Both the position numbers and the translations under genes were made by a program. A stretch of DNA of 64,000 bases, taken from Sphingomonas sp. 67-36 (lineage in GTDB: Bacteria; Pseudomonadota; Alphaproteobacteria; Sphingomonadales; Sphingomonadaceae). Shown in pieces: positions 11,176 to 19,905 of the stretch. The notes beneath the pieces are model-generated. The model did not search any database, was not told the origin of the DNA, and worked only from the letters and a program-made list of their open reading frames with translations. The stretch spans positions 337,603 through 401,602 of the forward strand of contig MKSU01000004.1 in NCBI GenBank assembly GCA_001897375.1. The letters are read 5' to 3'. Position 1 is the stretch's first letter; the number at the start of each line of letters is the position of its first letter.

Positions 11176-13278
11176 ATGCGCCATCTCGCGCCTGCTTTTT
11201 GCCTCGCCGCCCTTGCCGCCGGCCCGGCGCTCGCCCAGACGACGGCGATGACCGATAACGACCCATATATCTGGCTGGAGGACAAGGACGGCGCGAAGCC
11301 GCTGGCGTGGGTGGAGCAGGAAAATGCCCGCACGCTGCCCCGGCTGGAGCGCGATCCGCGCTACCGGACCTATTATGACGAAGCGTTTGCGATCGCCTCG
11401 GCCAAGGATCGCATACCGATGCCGGAGCAGGTGGGCGGCCGCATCCTGAACTTCTGGCGCGACGCCGATCATCCCCTGGGCATCTGGCGCTGGACGAGCG
11501 AGACCGATTACGCCGCCGCTGCGCCGCAATGGACCACGCTGCTCGACCTCGACGCGTTATCGAAGGCGGAGGGGAAGAAATGGGTGTGGAAGGGCGCGAC
11601 CTGCCTCGAGCCGGAGGAGCGGCTGTGCCTCGTCCAGCTCTCCGAGGGCGGGGAGGATGCGGTCGAACTGCGCGAATTCGACCTTTCCACCGGACGCTTC
11701 GTCGAGGGCGGCTTCCGCCTGCCCATTTCGAAGCAGGGCGCGACGTGGGTGGACAAGGACACTCTGCTCGTCTCGCGCGATTGGGGGCCGGGGACGATGA
11801 CTGCCTCCAGCTATCCCTTCGTGGTGAAGCTGGTGAAGCGCGGCGAGCCGCTCGATCGGGCGACCGAGGTGTTTCGCGGTGAGCCGGGGGATCAACTCGG
11901 CAGCTATGCCGGCGCGATGACGGACGCCGCCGGCAACCGCGTGGTCGTCATCGAGCGGCGCGACACCTTCTTCGGCGGCGAGAAATATATCTGGACGCCG
12001 GCGGGGACGCGCCGGCTCGACGTGCCGGCGCGGACCTTCCCGAGCGGAATGGTCGACGGCCGCGTGATCTTCGAGACGAGCGACCCGTGGGGCGACGTGC
12101 CGGCCGGCGCGATCGCCTGGGTGCCGCTCGGCGAATTGGAGGCGGGCAAGCTCGCCCCGCGCGTGCTGTTCGCGCCGGACGCACGCCAATCGGTACAGGG
12201 CGTGGCGACGACGAAGGATCGCGTGCTCGTCACCTATATCGACAATGTGCGCGGCCGGCTGGCGAGCTTCGCCGCCGACGGCGACGGATGGAGGCAGACG
12301 GCGCTGCCGGTGCCGGAGAATATGAGCGTCGGCATCGTCAGCACGACCGAGCGCAGCGACAGCGCCTTCATCGCGATCAACGGCTTCGCGACGCCGACCA
12401 TGCTCGCCACGGTGGACGCGGCGTCGCCGGCCGCGCCGGTGACGGTGAGGACGCTGCCCGCGCGGTTCGATGCGACCGGCGTGAAGGTCGAGCAGTTCGA
12501 GGCGACATCGAGCGACGGGACGAAAGTGCCCTATTTCGTTGTGCTGCCGAACGGAGCGAAGCTCGACGGGACGATGCCGACGCTGATGACCGCTTACGGC
12601 GGCTTCGAACTGGCGCGGCTGCCGACCTATCTCGGCGCGACCGGCAAGATCTGGACGGAGCGGGGCGGGGCCTTTGTTCTCGCCAATATCCGCGGCGGCG
12701 GCGAGTTCGGCCCGAAATGGCATGACGCCGGACGCAAGACGAAGCGGCAGGTGATCTACGACGATTTCGCGGCGGTGGCGCGCGACCTGTTCGCGCGGAA
12801 GATCACCAGCGCGAAAAAGCTCGGCATCTATGGCGGGTCGAACGGCGGGCTGCTGATGGGCGTGGAACTCACCCAGCATCCCGAATTGTGGCAGGCGGTG
12901 ACGATCCAGGTGCCGCTGCTCGACATGATGCGTTACGAGAAGATCGCGGCGGGCGCCTCGTGGGTCGATGAATATGGCTCGGTCGGCGTGCCGGAGGAGC
13001 GGGCATTCCTCGAGAAGATCTCGCCCTATCGCAACCTCAAGCGCGGCGTGGCCTATCCCGAGCCGTATATCTGGACGACGACCAAGGACGATCGCGTCGG
13101 GCCGCAGCACGCCCGGAAGTTCGCCGCGCGGATGAAGGAATATGGGCTGCCCTATCTGTTCTACGAGGACACGGCGGGCGGCCATTCGGGCGACGCGGAT
13201 ATCGCGCAAGGGGCGCGGCTACAGGCGTTGCAGATGGTCTATTTCGCCCAACGGCTGATCGGGCCGGCGACAAAATAA
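11176..13278 (+). CDS. Secreted prolyl oligopeptidase family (S9A) serine peptidase
   Basis: 700 residues with a signal peptide (MRHLAPAFCLAALAAGPALA, cleavage near residue 20), so periplasmic. The N-terminal part (about 28-470) is the family's beta-propeller domain, starting NDPYIWLEDKDGAKPLAWV. The C-terminal alpha/beta-hydrolase domain holds the nucleophile Ser555 in GGSNGG, the acid in TKDDRVGP (Asp638/639) and His670 in GGHSGD. It cleaves short peptides, typically after proline. Subtype within S9A (prolyl oligopeptidase or oligopeptidase B-like) is not settled. It appears monocistronic. Confidence 0.92.
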   Translation: MRHLAPAFCLAALAAGPALAQTTAMTDNDPYIWLEDKDGAKPLAWVEQENARTLPRLERDPRYRTYYDEAFAIASAKDRIPMPEQVGGRILNFWRDADHPLGIWRWTSETDYAAAAPQWTTLLDLDALSKAEGKKWVWKGATCLEPEERLCLVQLSEGGEDAVELREFDLSTGRFVEGGFRLPISKQGATWVDKDTLLVSRDWGPGTMTASSYPFVVKLVKRGEPLDRATEVFRGEPGDQLGSYAGAMTDAAGNRVVVIERRDTFFGGEKYIWTPAGTRRLDVPARTFPSGMVDGRVIFETSDPWGDVPAGAIAWVPLGELEAGKLAPRVLFAPDARQSVQGVATTKDRVLVTYIDNVRGRLASFAADGDGWRQTALPVPENMSVGIVSTTERSDSAFIAINGFATPTMLATVDAASPAAPVTVRTLPARFDATGVKVEQFEATSSDGTKVPYFVVLPNGAKLDGTMPTLMTAYGGFELARLPTYLGATGKIWTERGGAFVLANIRGGGEFGPKWHDAGRKTKRQVIYDDFAAVARDLFARKITSAKKLGIYGGSNGGLLMGVELTQHPELWQAVTIQVPLLDMMRYEKIAAGASWVDEYGSVGVPEERAFLEKISPYRNLKRGVAYPEPYIWTTTKDDRVGPQHARKFAARMKEYGLPYLFYEDTAGGHSGDADIAQGARLQALQMVYFAQRLIGPATK

Positions 13279-13293
13279 CGTCACAAAGGTTAT

Positions 13294-13308
13294 TGCTGCG
13301 TTGCAGCA
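13294..13308. promoter_or_regulatory. Short dyad just upstream of the WYL-like gene
   Basis: TGCTGC and GCAGCA surround a 3-base loop, and the larger arms ATTGCT / AGCAAT overlap it. It lies 15 bases after the peptidase stop and 12 bases before the next ATG. It could be an operator or a small hairpin in the leader; no T-run follows, so a terminator is unlikely. Confidence 0.3.
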
Positions 13309-13319
13309 GAGCAATTATC

Positions 13320-13673
13320 ATGACCGACATGAAGCTGAATAGCGAGGAGGATCGCGTGGCCTCCGTTCCCCCGGCGGGTATGCCGATCGTGTTCGAGGCG
13401 ATCGTCAAGCGGCAGGCGCTTGCCGCCACCTATAATCGCGGCTCGGTCACCCTCGCGCCGCACATCGTCTATACCAAGCACGGCGAGCTTTACCTCGACG
13501 CCGTCACGCTCGATCGCGACGGCAAGCCGCCGCGCGAGGAGAAGGTGGGCGCGTTCAAGATCGCCGGGCTGGGCGGCCTCAGGATAACGCCGCGCCGCTT
13601 CGAGGCGTCGGAACTGTTCGATCCGTCCGAGGCGCGCTACGCCGGCGTGACATTGCTCTCGATCGAGCGCTGA
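13320..13673 (+). CDS. Small protein resembling a stand-alone WYL domain
   Basis: 117 residues from the ATG at 13320. A TTG at 13293 would add nine residues but would start inside a dyad. The pattern of short strands resembles the core of WYL domains, the small SH3-like ligand-sensing domains of bacterial regulators: ALAATYNRGSVTLAPHIVYT, GELYLDAVTLD, EKVGAFKIAGLGGLRITPRRF. No DNA-binding helix-turn-helix is attached. The assignment is by pattern only and is tentative; it could equally be a lineage-specific hypothetical protein. Confidence 0.65.
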   Translation: MTDMKLNSEEDRVASVPPAGMPIVFEAIVKRQALAATYNRGSVTLAPHIVYTKHGELYLDAVTLDRDGKPPREEKVGAFKIAGLGGLRITPRRFEASELFDPSEARYAGVTLLSIER

Positions 13674-13692
13674 GGCTCCGGCCGCCGCTGCC

Positions 13693-14235
13693 CTACTGGC
13701 AGCGCAGCGAGGAATTCTTCTGGTCGATCGACTTGCCGGCCAGCGCGCCCGCCGCGCCGCCGAGCAGCGTGCCGACGATCCGGCTGCGCCCGCCGTCGAT
13801 GACGTTGCCGAGTATGCCGCCGACCGCGCCGCCGACCACCAGCCCGGTCGTGCCGTCGCTGCGCTTGCAATAATAGCGGCCGTCGTTGCCGGTATAGACG
13901 CGCTCGTCCGCGCTCATCGAGCGCTCGCGATACTGGTTTCCGCTGCGATAGTCCCGCGCGGGGTCATAGCCATGCTCGTCACGCCAGCCGTCATTGGCGG
14001 CATAGCCGTCGTCATAGCCGCGCGCGGGCGGCGGCGGGGGCGGGTAGCCGCCGGGATTGCGGCGCGAGATCTGCGTGTAGCGATCATATTCCTGCCGGAA
14101 CAGGTCAAGCTCGCGGCCGAAGCGGTCCTGCGCCGCGCGGAACCGCGCCTCGTCGGCGGAAGTCTGCGCGAGCGCGGGCATCGCGCCGGCCATGCTCGCG
14201 GCGACAAGGGTGACGGCGAGAATCCGGTTGAACAT
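13693..14235 (-). CDS. Periplasmic glycine-zipper 2TM domain protein
   Basis: 180 residues. A signal peptide (MFNRILAVTLVAASMAGAMPALA) is followed by a helical segment (about 25-55), a Pro/Gly/Tyr/Asp-rich linker (about 60-110), and a C-terminal glycine zipper (GLVVGGAVGGILGNVIDGG, then TLLGGAAGALAGKSID). This is the Rick_17kDa / glycine-zipper 2TM arrangement of envelope proteins. Two cysteines are present (in RYYCKRS and the C-terminal LRCQ). There is no lipobox, so it is probably soluble periplasmic or inserted by the zipper. The start at MFNR was chosen because the upstream extension lacks a signal-peptide form. Confidence 0.8.
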   Translation of the reverse strand: MFNRILAVTLVAASMAGAMPALAQTSADEARFRAAQDRFGRELDLFRQEYDRYTQISRRNPGGYPPPPPPARGYDDGYAANDGWRDEHGYDPARDYRSGNQYRERSMSADERVYTGNDGRYYCKRSDGTTGLVVGGAVGGILGNVIDGGRSRIVGTLLGGAAGALAGKSIDQKNSSLRCQ

Positions 14236-14335
14236 TCGATAGACCCCTCTGCCCGCGAAGGCGCGGGCGTGAAACACTTCGCAACCCTATCGCGGCGCAA
14301 TGATGAGCGACAGATGAAAACGGCCGGGCGGCGGA

Positions 14336-15292
14336 TCAGAAGCGCTCGCCGACCATCTCCTCGCTTTTTGCCCATAGTGCCCTGGCATGTTCAGGATCGA
14401 GCGCGTAGCTGCGCACGCCATGCCGGGTGCTGGTGTCGTCGTTCACCGATGCAACCTGACAATCCTCGCAATAGCGCGCGCCAATCTCGTCGCTGCCGGC
14501 GACGGCGGCTGCCCAGACGCTGGTCGCCGCGCCCTGGGGAATCGACTTGTAGCTTATCGAGCGGCCGGTGGTGGCGCGGAACCTTTGTTGCAGCGCCTCC
14601 ATCACCTCGGGCGTCATGTGCCGGCCAAGTTCGGTCTGGATCACGCCGGGCATCAGCGCGCAGGCGCGCACCCCGCGATCGCGGTGGCGGCGATCGAATT
14701 CCACCGCGAACAGCACGTTGGCGGTTTTGGAACGGCCATAGGCGACCCAGGGATCGTAAGCCGTCCGTTCGAAGCCGGGATCGTCCAGATCGACATCGGA
14801 GAGGCGATGGCCGGAGGAGGACAGGTTCACCAGGCGCCCGCCGTCGCGGATCAGCTTCGCGATTCGGTTGACGAACAGGAAATGGCCGAGATGGTTGGTG
14901 CCGAACTGCGTCTCGAAACCGTCCGCCGTATGGCCGAGCGGCGTCGCCATCACGCCCGCGTTGGCGATCACGATATCGAACGGCCGCCCGTCAGCGATCA
15001 ATTTGTCCGCTGCGGCACGCACGCTGGCGAGCGAGGCGAGGTCCAGCTCGATCAGCGCGAAGCTGCCGCCGCTCTCCTTCGCCGCCGCGCGGACGCTTTC
15101 GGTCGCGCGCTCTGCCTTGGCGAGATCGCGCGCCGCGCCGATCACATTGGCGCCGCGCGCCACCAGCGCCCGCGCCGTCTCCACGCCAAGCCCGGCCGAC
15201 ACGCCGGTGATGAGGATGCATTTGCCGTGCAGATCCGTGCCCGCCAGCACTTCGTCCGTGGTCGATTCGGCGCCGAATTGCGTTGCCATCAT
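14336..15292 (-). CDS. Short-chain dehydrogenase/reductase (SDR)
   Basis: 318 residues. The Rossmann motif ITGVSAGLGVETARAL (about 28-43) is followed by NAGVM, the active-site Ser in LSSSGH and the YGRSK catalytic Tyr/Lys pair. The layout is that of the classical/extended SDRs similar to retinol dehydrogenase and WWOX-type oxidoreductases, probably NADP(H)-dependent. The substrate is unknown. AGGAGAG just upstream of the two adjacent ATG codons supports the start. It is monocistronic, facing the same way as uvrD upstream. Confidence 0.88.
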   Translation of the reverse strand: MMATQFGAESTTDEVLAGTDLHGKCILITGVSAGLGVETARALVARGANVIGAARDLAKAERATESVRAAAKESGGSFALIELDLASLASVRAAADKLIADGRPFDIVIANAGVMATPLGHTADGFETQFGTNHLGHFLFVNRIAKLIRDGGRLVNLSSSGHRLSDVDLDDPGFERTAYDPWVAYGRSKTANVLFAVEFDRRHRDRGVRACALMPGVIQTELGRHMTPEVMEALQQRFRATTGRSISYKSIPQGAATSVWAAAVAGSDEIGARYCEDCQVASVNDDTSTRHGVRSYALDPEHARALWAKSEEMVGERF

Positions 15293-15350
15293 GCTCTCCT
15301 GTCCTGCTTCCCCGCGAATATGGCGCGCCGGCGGCGTTTCGCCAGCCGCT

Positions 15351-17663
15351 TTACGCCTGAAGCGAGACGAAGCTGTCCATCACCCGCTTCAGGCCAGCGT
15401 GATCGAATTCGATCTCCAGCTTGTTGCCCTCGATCCCGACGATATCGCCGTGGCCGAATTTCTGGTGGAACACGCGCATCCCCACCTTGAGGTCGTCACG
15501 CCCCTTGTTGCCGAGGCTGACCGAGGGGCTGCGGCTTTCCACCACGCGGGTCGGCTCGCGCGTGAAGGTGCGGCTGCTCCACTCGCCGCCTGGCTTGCTG
15601 TCGAGCGTCCCGGCTGCGCGCTGCCAGCCGGGGCCGCGCCCTGTGCCGCGTCCGACATCGGCGAAGGGATCGGCGCGCTCGGACCAATTGGCCCGCCACA
15701 GGCTCGCCCCGCCGGACATGGTGGTCTCCGCCTCGATATGATCGGCCGGCAACTCGCCCACGAAGCGTGAGGGAATGGAGGAGGTCCATTGCCCATAGAT
15801 GCGGCGATTGGCGGCATGGAGGATCACCGCGCGCCGCCGTGCGCGCGTGATCGCGACATAAGCGAGCCGGCGCTCTTCCTCCAGGCTGCGCACGCCGCCC
15901 TCGTCAAGCGCGCGCTGCGAGGGGAAGATACCTTCCTCCCAACCGGCGAGGAACACGGTGTCGAACTCCAGCCCCTTGGCGGCGTGGATCGTCATGATCG
16001 TCACCTTGGCATCCTCGCGCGCGCCCTCATTGTCCATGACGAGGCTGACATGCTCGAGGAACGCGCCGAGGCTCTCATATTCTTCCATCGCGCGGACGAG
16101 TTCGCCGAGGTTCTCCAGCCGCCCGGCGGCTTCGGCGGACTTCTCCGCCTGCCACATCGCGGTATAGCCGCTCTCGTCGAGGATCTGCCGCGCGAGATCG
16201 GGATGCGGAAGCTCGCGCGCCATGTCTCGCCAGCGCGCGATATCGCCGACGAAATTGCCCAGCGCGCGCCGCGCCTGCGGGGTCAACTCGTCGGTGTCCA
16301 GGATGCGCGCGGCGGCGATGCTGAGTGGCAGCCCCTCCGCGCGGGCAAGCTGGTGCAGCCGCGCGACCGCCTTGTCGCCAAGCCCGCGTTTCGGCACGTT
16401 GACGATCCGCTCGAAGGCTAGGTCATCCGCCGGCTGGTTGACGATGCGCAAATAGGCGAGCGCATCGCGGATTTCCGCGCGCTCGTAGAAGCGGAAGCCG
16501 CCGACGATGCGATAGGGCAGGCCGATCGCGATGAAGCGGTCCTCGAACTCGCGCGTCTGGTGCTGTGCGCGGACGAGGATGGCGATGTCGTCGAGGCTCT
16601 TGCCATTCCGCTGGCATGCCTCGATTTCCTCGCCGACGCGCCGCGCTTCTTCCGGCCCGTCCCATACGCCGATGACGCGGACTTTTTCGCCCGCGTCGAT
16701 CTCGGTCCAGAGCGTCTTGCCGAGCCGGCCGCTGTTGTTGGCGATCACCCCGCCCGCCGCGCCGAGGATATGGGGAGTGGAGCGGTAGTTCTGCTCCAGC
16801 CGGATCACCTTCGCGCCGGGGAAATCGCGCTCGAAGCGCAGGATATTCTCCACCTGCGCGCCGCGCCACGAGTAGATCGACTGGTCGTCGTCGCCGACGC
16901 AGCAGATATTGCGCCGCTCCTGCGCCAGGAGCCGCAGCCAGAGATACTGGACGCTGTTGGTGTCCTGATATTCGTCGACCATGATGTAGCGGAAGCGCTG
17001 CTGATAAAGGTGCAGCACGTCGCGCTCTGTCTTGAGGATCGTCAGGACGTGGAGCAGCAGGTCGCCGAAGTCGCAGGCGTTCACCGACCTGAGCCGGTCC
17101 TGATATTGCTGGTAAAGCTCGCCGCCGCGCCCGTTGCCGTAGCGTTCGCTTTCGCCCGCGTCGATATCGGCGGGGGTGAGGCCCTTGTTCTTCCACTCGT
17201 CGATCAGCCCGGCGAGGCTGCGCGCGGGGAAGCGTTTCTCGTCGATATTCGCTGCCACGATCAACTGCTTGAGCAGCCGGAGCTGGTCGTCGGTGTCGAG
17301 GATCGTGAAATTCGATTGCAGCCCGACCAACTCGGCATGGCGGCGCAGCATTTTCGCACCGATCGCGTGGAACGTGCCGAGCCACGGCATCCCCTCCACC
17401 GCATCGCCGACCAGCCGGCCGACGCGCTCCTTCATCTCGCGCGCTGCCTTGTTGGTGAAGGTGACGGCGAGGATCTCGGAAGGGTAGGCTTTCCGGGTCC
17501 ACAGCAGATGCGCGAGTCGCGCGGTGAGCGCCGCCGTCTTCCCCGTGCCCGCGCCGGCGAGGACGAGCACCGGCCCGTCGGTGGTCAACACTGCCTCTCG
17601 CTGCGGCGCGTTGAGGCCGGCGAGATAGGGAGGATCGGCGGGAGAAGGCACGGGAACGCTCAC
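15351..17663 (-). CDS. uvrD: UvrD/PcrA-type ATP-dependent DNA helicase
   Basis: 770 residues from a GTG at 17663 (VSVPVPSPADPPYLAGLN); a TTG at 17699 would add 12 residues and is less likely. This superfamily 1A 3'-5' helicase acts in excision and mismatch repair and removes RecA filaments. Motifs seen: I GAGTGKT, II VDEYQDTN, III GDDDQSIYSWRGA, IV QNYRST, V TIHAAKGLEFD, VI VAITRARR. A C-terminal Tudor-like module (LKVGMRVFHQKFGHGDI) is separated by a disordered Gly/Arg/Ser linker. The upstream region holds a hairpin and a near-match LexA box. Confidence 0.95.
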   Translation of the reverse strand: MSVPVPSPADPPYLAGLNAPQREAVLTTDGPVLVLAGAGTGKTAALTARLAHLLWTRKAYPSEILAVTFTNKAAREMKERVGRLVGDAVEGMPWLGTFHAIGAKMLRRHAELVGLQSNFTILDTDDQLRLLKQLIVAANIDEKRFPARSLAGLIDEWKNKGLTPADIDAGESERYGNGRGGELYQQYQDRLRSVNACDFGDLLLHVLTILKTERDVLHLYQQRFRYIMVDEYQDTNSVQYLWLRLLAQERRNICCVGDDDQSIYSWRGAQVENILRFERDFPGAKVIRLEQNYRSTPHILGAAGGVIANNSGRLGKTLWTEIDAGEKVRVIGVWDGPEEARRVGEEIEACQRNGKSLDDIAILVRAQHQTREFEDRFIAIGLPYRIVGGFRFYERAEIRDALAYLRIVNQPADDLAFERIVNVPKRGLGDKAVARLHQLARAEGLPLSIAAARILDTDELTPQARRALGNFVGDIARWRDMARELPHPDLARQILDESGYTAMWQAEKSAEAAGRLENLGELVRAMEEYESLGAFLEHVSLVMDNEGAREDAKVTIMTIHAAKGLEFDTVFLAGWEEGIFPSQRALDEGGVRSLEEERRLAYVAITRARRRAVILHAANRRIYGQWTSSIPSRFVGELPADHIEAETTMSGGASLWRANWSERADPFADVGRGTGRGPGWQRAAGTLDSKPGGEWSSRTFTREPTRVVESRSPSVSLGNKGRDDLKVGMRVFHQKFGHGDIVGIEGNKLEIEFDHAGLKRVMDSFVSLQA

Positions 17664-17708
17664 CGCCGAACAGGTAGGGAACAAGCGCGGTTGGGGCAAG
17701 GCTCGGAA

Positions 17709-17752
17709 AACATCTTGCGCGATCGCAAGTGTTATGAGAACAAATGGGAAAC
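17709..17752. promoter_or_regulatory. Hairpin and near-match LexA box in the uvrD / GFA divergent region
   Basis: AACA-t-CTTGCG and CGCAAGTGTT form a dyad around CGAT (17709-17733). Next to it, GAAC-N7-AAAC (17738-17752) matches the alphaproteobacterial SOS pattern GAAC-N7-GAAC at 7 of 8 fixed bases. The site lies 75-90 bases upstream of the uvrD start. E. coli uvrD is SOS-controlled, which makes LexA control plausible here, but the mismatch leaves it unproven. Confidence 0.35.
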
Positions 17753-17770
17753 ATAGGTGGGAGAGAGTCG

Positions 17771-18172
17771 ATGACGACGAGCGGACGATGCCATTGCGGC
17801 GCGGTGAGGTGGCGCGCGACGGGCGAGCCGAAGCATCATGCCATATGTCATTGCGACGATTGCCGGCGCTGGTCCGGCGCGCCGCTGGTCGGCTGGATCG
17901 CGTTCGACGAGAGTGAGGTGGAGATCGCGGGCGAGACGCGCGCCTATCATTCCTCCGAAACCGCGACGCGGGAGTTTTGCGCGGCCTGCGGCACCGGGCT
18001 GTTCTATCGCAATCCCACCGCGTTGCCGGGGATCGTCGATATCCAGTCCGGCACGATGGACGATCCGGGGGCTTTCCCGCCGGGCGCGCATATCATGACG
18101 AAGCACCGGCTTGGCTGGACGCGCGAGATGGATAAGCTGCCCGAATTCGAAAGCTATCCGGGGATGGATTGA
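17771..18172 (+). CDS. GFA (glutathione-dependent formaldehyde-activating) family protein
   Basis: 133 residues from the ATG at 17771, preceded by GGGAGAG; an in-frame ATG at 17744 is less well placed. The zinc-binding cysteines are visible: CHCGAV, CHCDDCRRWSG and CAACGTGLFYRN. The family is named for Gfa, which binds the glutathione-formaldehyde adduct, but most members have no demonstrated activity, so the reaction here is unknown. The stop overlaps the ATG of the NTF2-like gene (TGATG), so these two are translationally coupled. Confidence 0.85.
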   Translation: MTTSGRCHCGAVRWRATGEPKHHAICHCDDCRRWSGAPLVGWIAFDESEVEIAGETRAYHSSETATREFCAACGTGLFYRNPTALPGIVDIQSGTMDDPGAFPPGAHIMTKHRLGWTREMDKLPEFESYPGMD

Positions 18173-18558
18173 TGACGTCTGGAGATCCCGTCGCGCGCTG
18201 GCACGATTACATGCACGCGCCGACGCCCGAGCGGCTCGCCGCGCTGCTGCACGACGATTGCGTGTTCCAGAGTCCGGCGGTCCATACGCCGCAGAAGGGC
18301 AAGGCGCTGACGATGAAATATCTGCTCGCGGCGGCGCAGGTGCTGGGCGGGGAGAGTTTCCGCTACGTCGGGGAATGGCGCGCGGAACGGTCGGCGGTGC
18401 TTGAGTTCGAATGCGAGGTGGACGGGAAATACGTTAACGGCGTCGATATCATCGCGTGGGATGGGGAAGGGCTTATCACTGGGTTCAAGGTGATGATCCG
18501 GCCGATCAAGGCGTTCGATGCGGTGGTGCCGAAGATGGCGGCGGTTTTGATGGGGTGA
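18172..18558 (+). CDS. NTF2-like / SnoaL-fold protein
   Basis: 128 residues. The pattern matches the cone-shaped NTF2/SnoaL fold: an N-terminal helix with ARWHDYMHAPTPERLAALLHDDCVF, a middle YVGEWRAERSAVLEFECEVDGKYVNGVDIIAWD and a final strand GLITGFKVMIRPIKAF. Members act as small-molecule isomerases, cyclases or binding proteins; no substrate can be named. It overlaps the GFA-family gene and is followed 8 bases later by a methyltransferase gene, so the three probably form one operon. Confidence 0.8.
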   Translation: MTSGDPVARWHDYMHAPTPERLAALLHDDCVFQSPAVHTPQKGKALTMKYLLAAAQVLGGESFRYVGEWRAERSAVLEFECEVDGKYVNGVDIIAWDGEGLITGFKVMIRPIKAFDAVVPKMAAVLMG

Positions 18559-18566
18559 GGCCGGGC

Positions 18567-19298
18567 GTGGCCCAGAATATCTACGACGATCCGGATTTCT
18601 TCGCGGGCTATAGCCGGCTGCCGCGGCAGATACGTGGACTGGACGGTGCGCCCGAATGGCCGGCGATCCGGAATATGCTGCCCGATGTGGCGGGCCGGCG
18701 GGTAGCTGATCTCGGCTGCGGCTTCGGCTGGGCTTCCCGATGGTTGCGGGAACAGGGGGCGGCCTCGGTCCTCGGCTTCGATCTGTCGCAAAACATGATC
18801 GACCGCGCACGCGCGAGTACTAACGATCCGGGGATCGAATATCGCATTGCCGATCTTGAAGACCTGATGTTGCCCGAAGCCGCGTTCGAGTTGATCTACA
18901 GCGCCCTGACCTTCCATTATGTGCGGGATTTCGGACGGTTGATCCGGATGATCCACGCGGCGCTGACGCCGGGGAGCGATCTGGTGTTCAGCATCGAGCA
19001 TCCGATCTACATGGCAGCGGCTGATCCGCGTTGGGTGTGGGACGCGGGCGGTCGCAAGACCTGGCCGGTCAACGGCTATGCGATCGAAGGGGAACGGCGC
19101 GCGAACTGGTTCGTCGCCGGCGTGCTGAAATATCACCGCACGCTGGCCACCACGCTCAATAAGCTGATCGATGCGGGGTTCGCGCTGCGCCGGATCGAGG
19201 AATTCGCGCCGACGGCCGAGCAGATCGGGCAAACGCCTGCGCTGGCCGAGGAGATGGAACGGCCGATGTTGTTGCTGATCTCTGCCCATCGGGCATGA
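18567..19298 (+). CDS. Class I SAM-dependent methyltransferase
   Basis: 243 residues from GTG at 18567 (VAQNIYDDPDFFAGYSRLPR), with GTGAGG upstream. The SAM-binding motif I is VADLGCGFGWASRWL (about 48-62), the acidic residue after strand 2 is in VLGFDLS, and the post-motif region FELIYSALTFHYVRDF follows. This is the Methyltransf_11/25 type, acting on a small molecule that cannot be identified. It is the third gene of the probable operon with the GFA and NTF2-like genes. Confidence 0.88.
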   Translation: MAQNIYDDPDFFAGYSRLPRQIRGLDGAPEWPAIRNMLPDVAGRRVADLGCGFGWASRWLREQGAASVLGFDLSQNMIDRARASTNDPGIEYRIADLEDLMLPEAAFELIYSALTFHYVRDFGRLIRMIHAALTPGSDLVFSIEHPIYMAAADPRWVWDAGGRKTWPVNGYAIEGERRANWFVAGVLKYHRTLATTLNKLIDAGFALRRIEEFAPTAEQIGQTPALAEEMERPMLLLISAHRA

Positions 19299-19317
19299 TC
19301 TCATTGCGATAAAGGCG

Positions 19318-19905
19318 TTATTTCTTTCCCTGCCGCCGTCCCCACGCGGCCTCCAGCGCAGCCGGCGAACCGTTGCGTGACGTAAGCGTCAGCCCGGTCA
19401 GTACCAGCTTCTTTCCGCGCAGGAAGCGCGCTTCGGTGCGCCACAGCACGTCGTAGAGCGCGGTTTCGCTGTGGCTCCTGTCGCCGTCCCACCAGCTTGT
19501 CGCGATCAGCACGGGGAGGCGGCCGTGGCGGGTGTCGTTGTCGTCGTTCGCCTTCAGCAGCGCGTCGGCGAACCAGTCGGCGACAATGCGCGGTCCGGGC
19601 ATGGCGTCCTGCGGCGAGACGCCCAAAGCCTTCGGGAAAGTGACGGTCGCGGCGCTGAAATTGCGATCGCCGTCGCTGAGCGTGATCGTGTTGCCGCCGT
19701 CCGCCACCTTGCCGACCAGCGTGACTACGCCGCGCGCGTGTTCGGCGCTGGCCGCTTGGGATGCCCGCGCCGCCTCGTCCGCGCGGCGGCCGGACCAGTT
19801 GAGGTAGAGCGTCGCGGCCCCGATCAGCATCCCAACCACCGCGACCAGTTCGGCCAGCGTGATCCAACGGCGGCGCGTCGCGGCCTGGTCGGCGGTCTCG
19901 TTCAT
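19318..19905 (-). CDS. Membrane-anchored protein of unknown function
   Basis: 195 residues, not recognised. One transmembrane helix near the N-terminus (about 18-38, TLAELVAVVGMLIGAATLYL) anchors a periplasmic domain, with the short N-terminus cytoplasmic. The domain (about 65-190) looks beta-rich, with VVTLVGKVADGGNTITLSDGD and LPVLIATSWWDGDRSHSETALYD. The ATG overlaps the stop of the yjbR-like gene (ATGA), so it is the last gene of the purM-purN-yjbR unit. Confidence 0.75.
   Translation of the reverse strand: MNETADQAATRRRWITLAELVAVVGMLIGAATLYLNWSGRRADEAARASQAASAEHARGVVTLVGKVADGGNTITLSDGDRNFSAATVTFPKALGVSPQDAMPGPRIVADWFADALLKANDDNDTRHGRLPVLIATSWWDGDRSHSETALYDVLWRTEARFLRGKKLVLTGLTLTSRNGSPAALEAAWGRRQGKK

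Noticed and set aside
11557-13209. 550-codon minus-strand open frame
   Set aside because: Antisense to the S9 peptidase with its complete catalytic triad; shadow frame.
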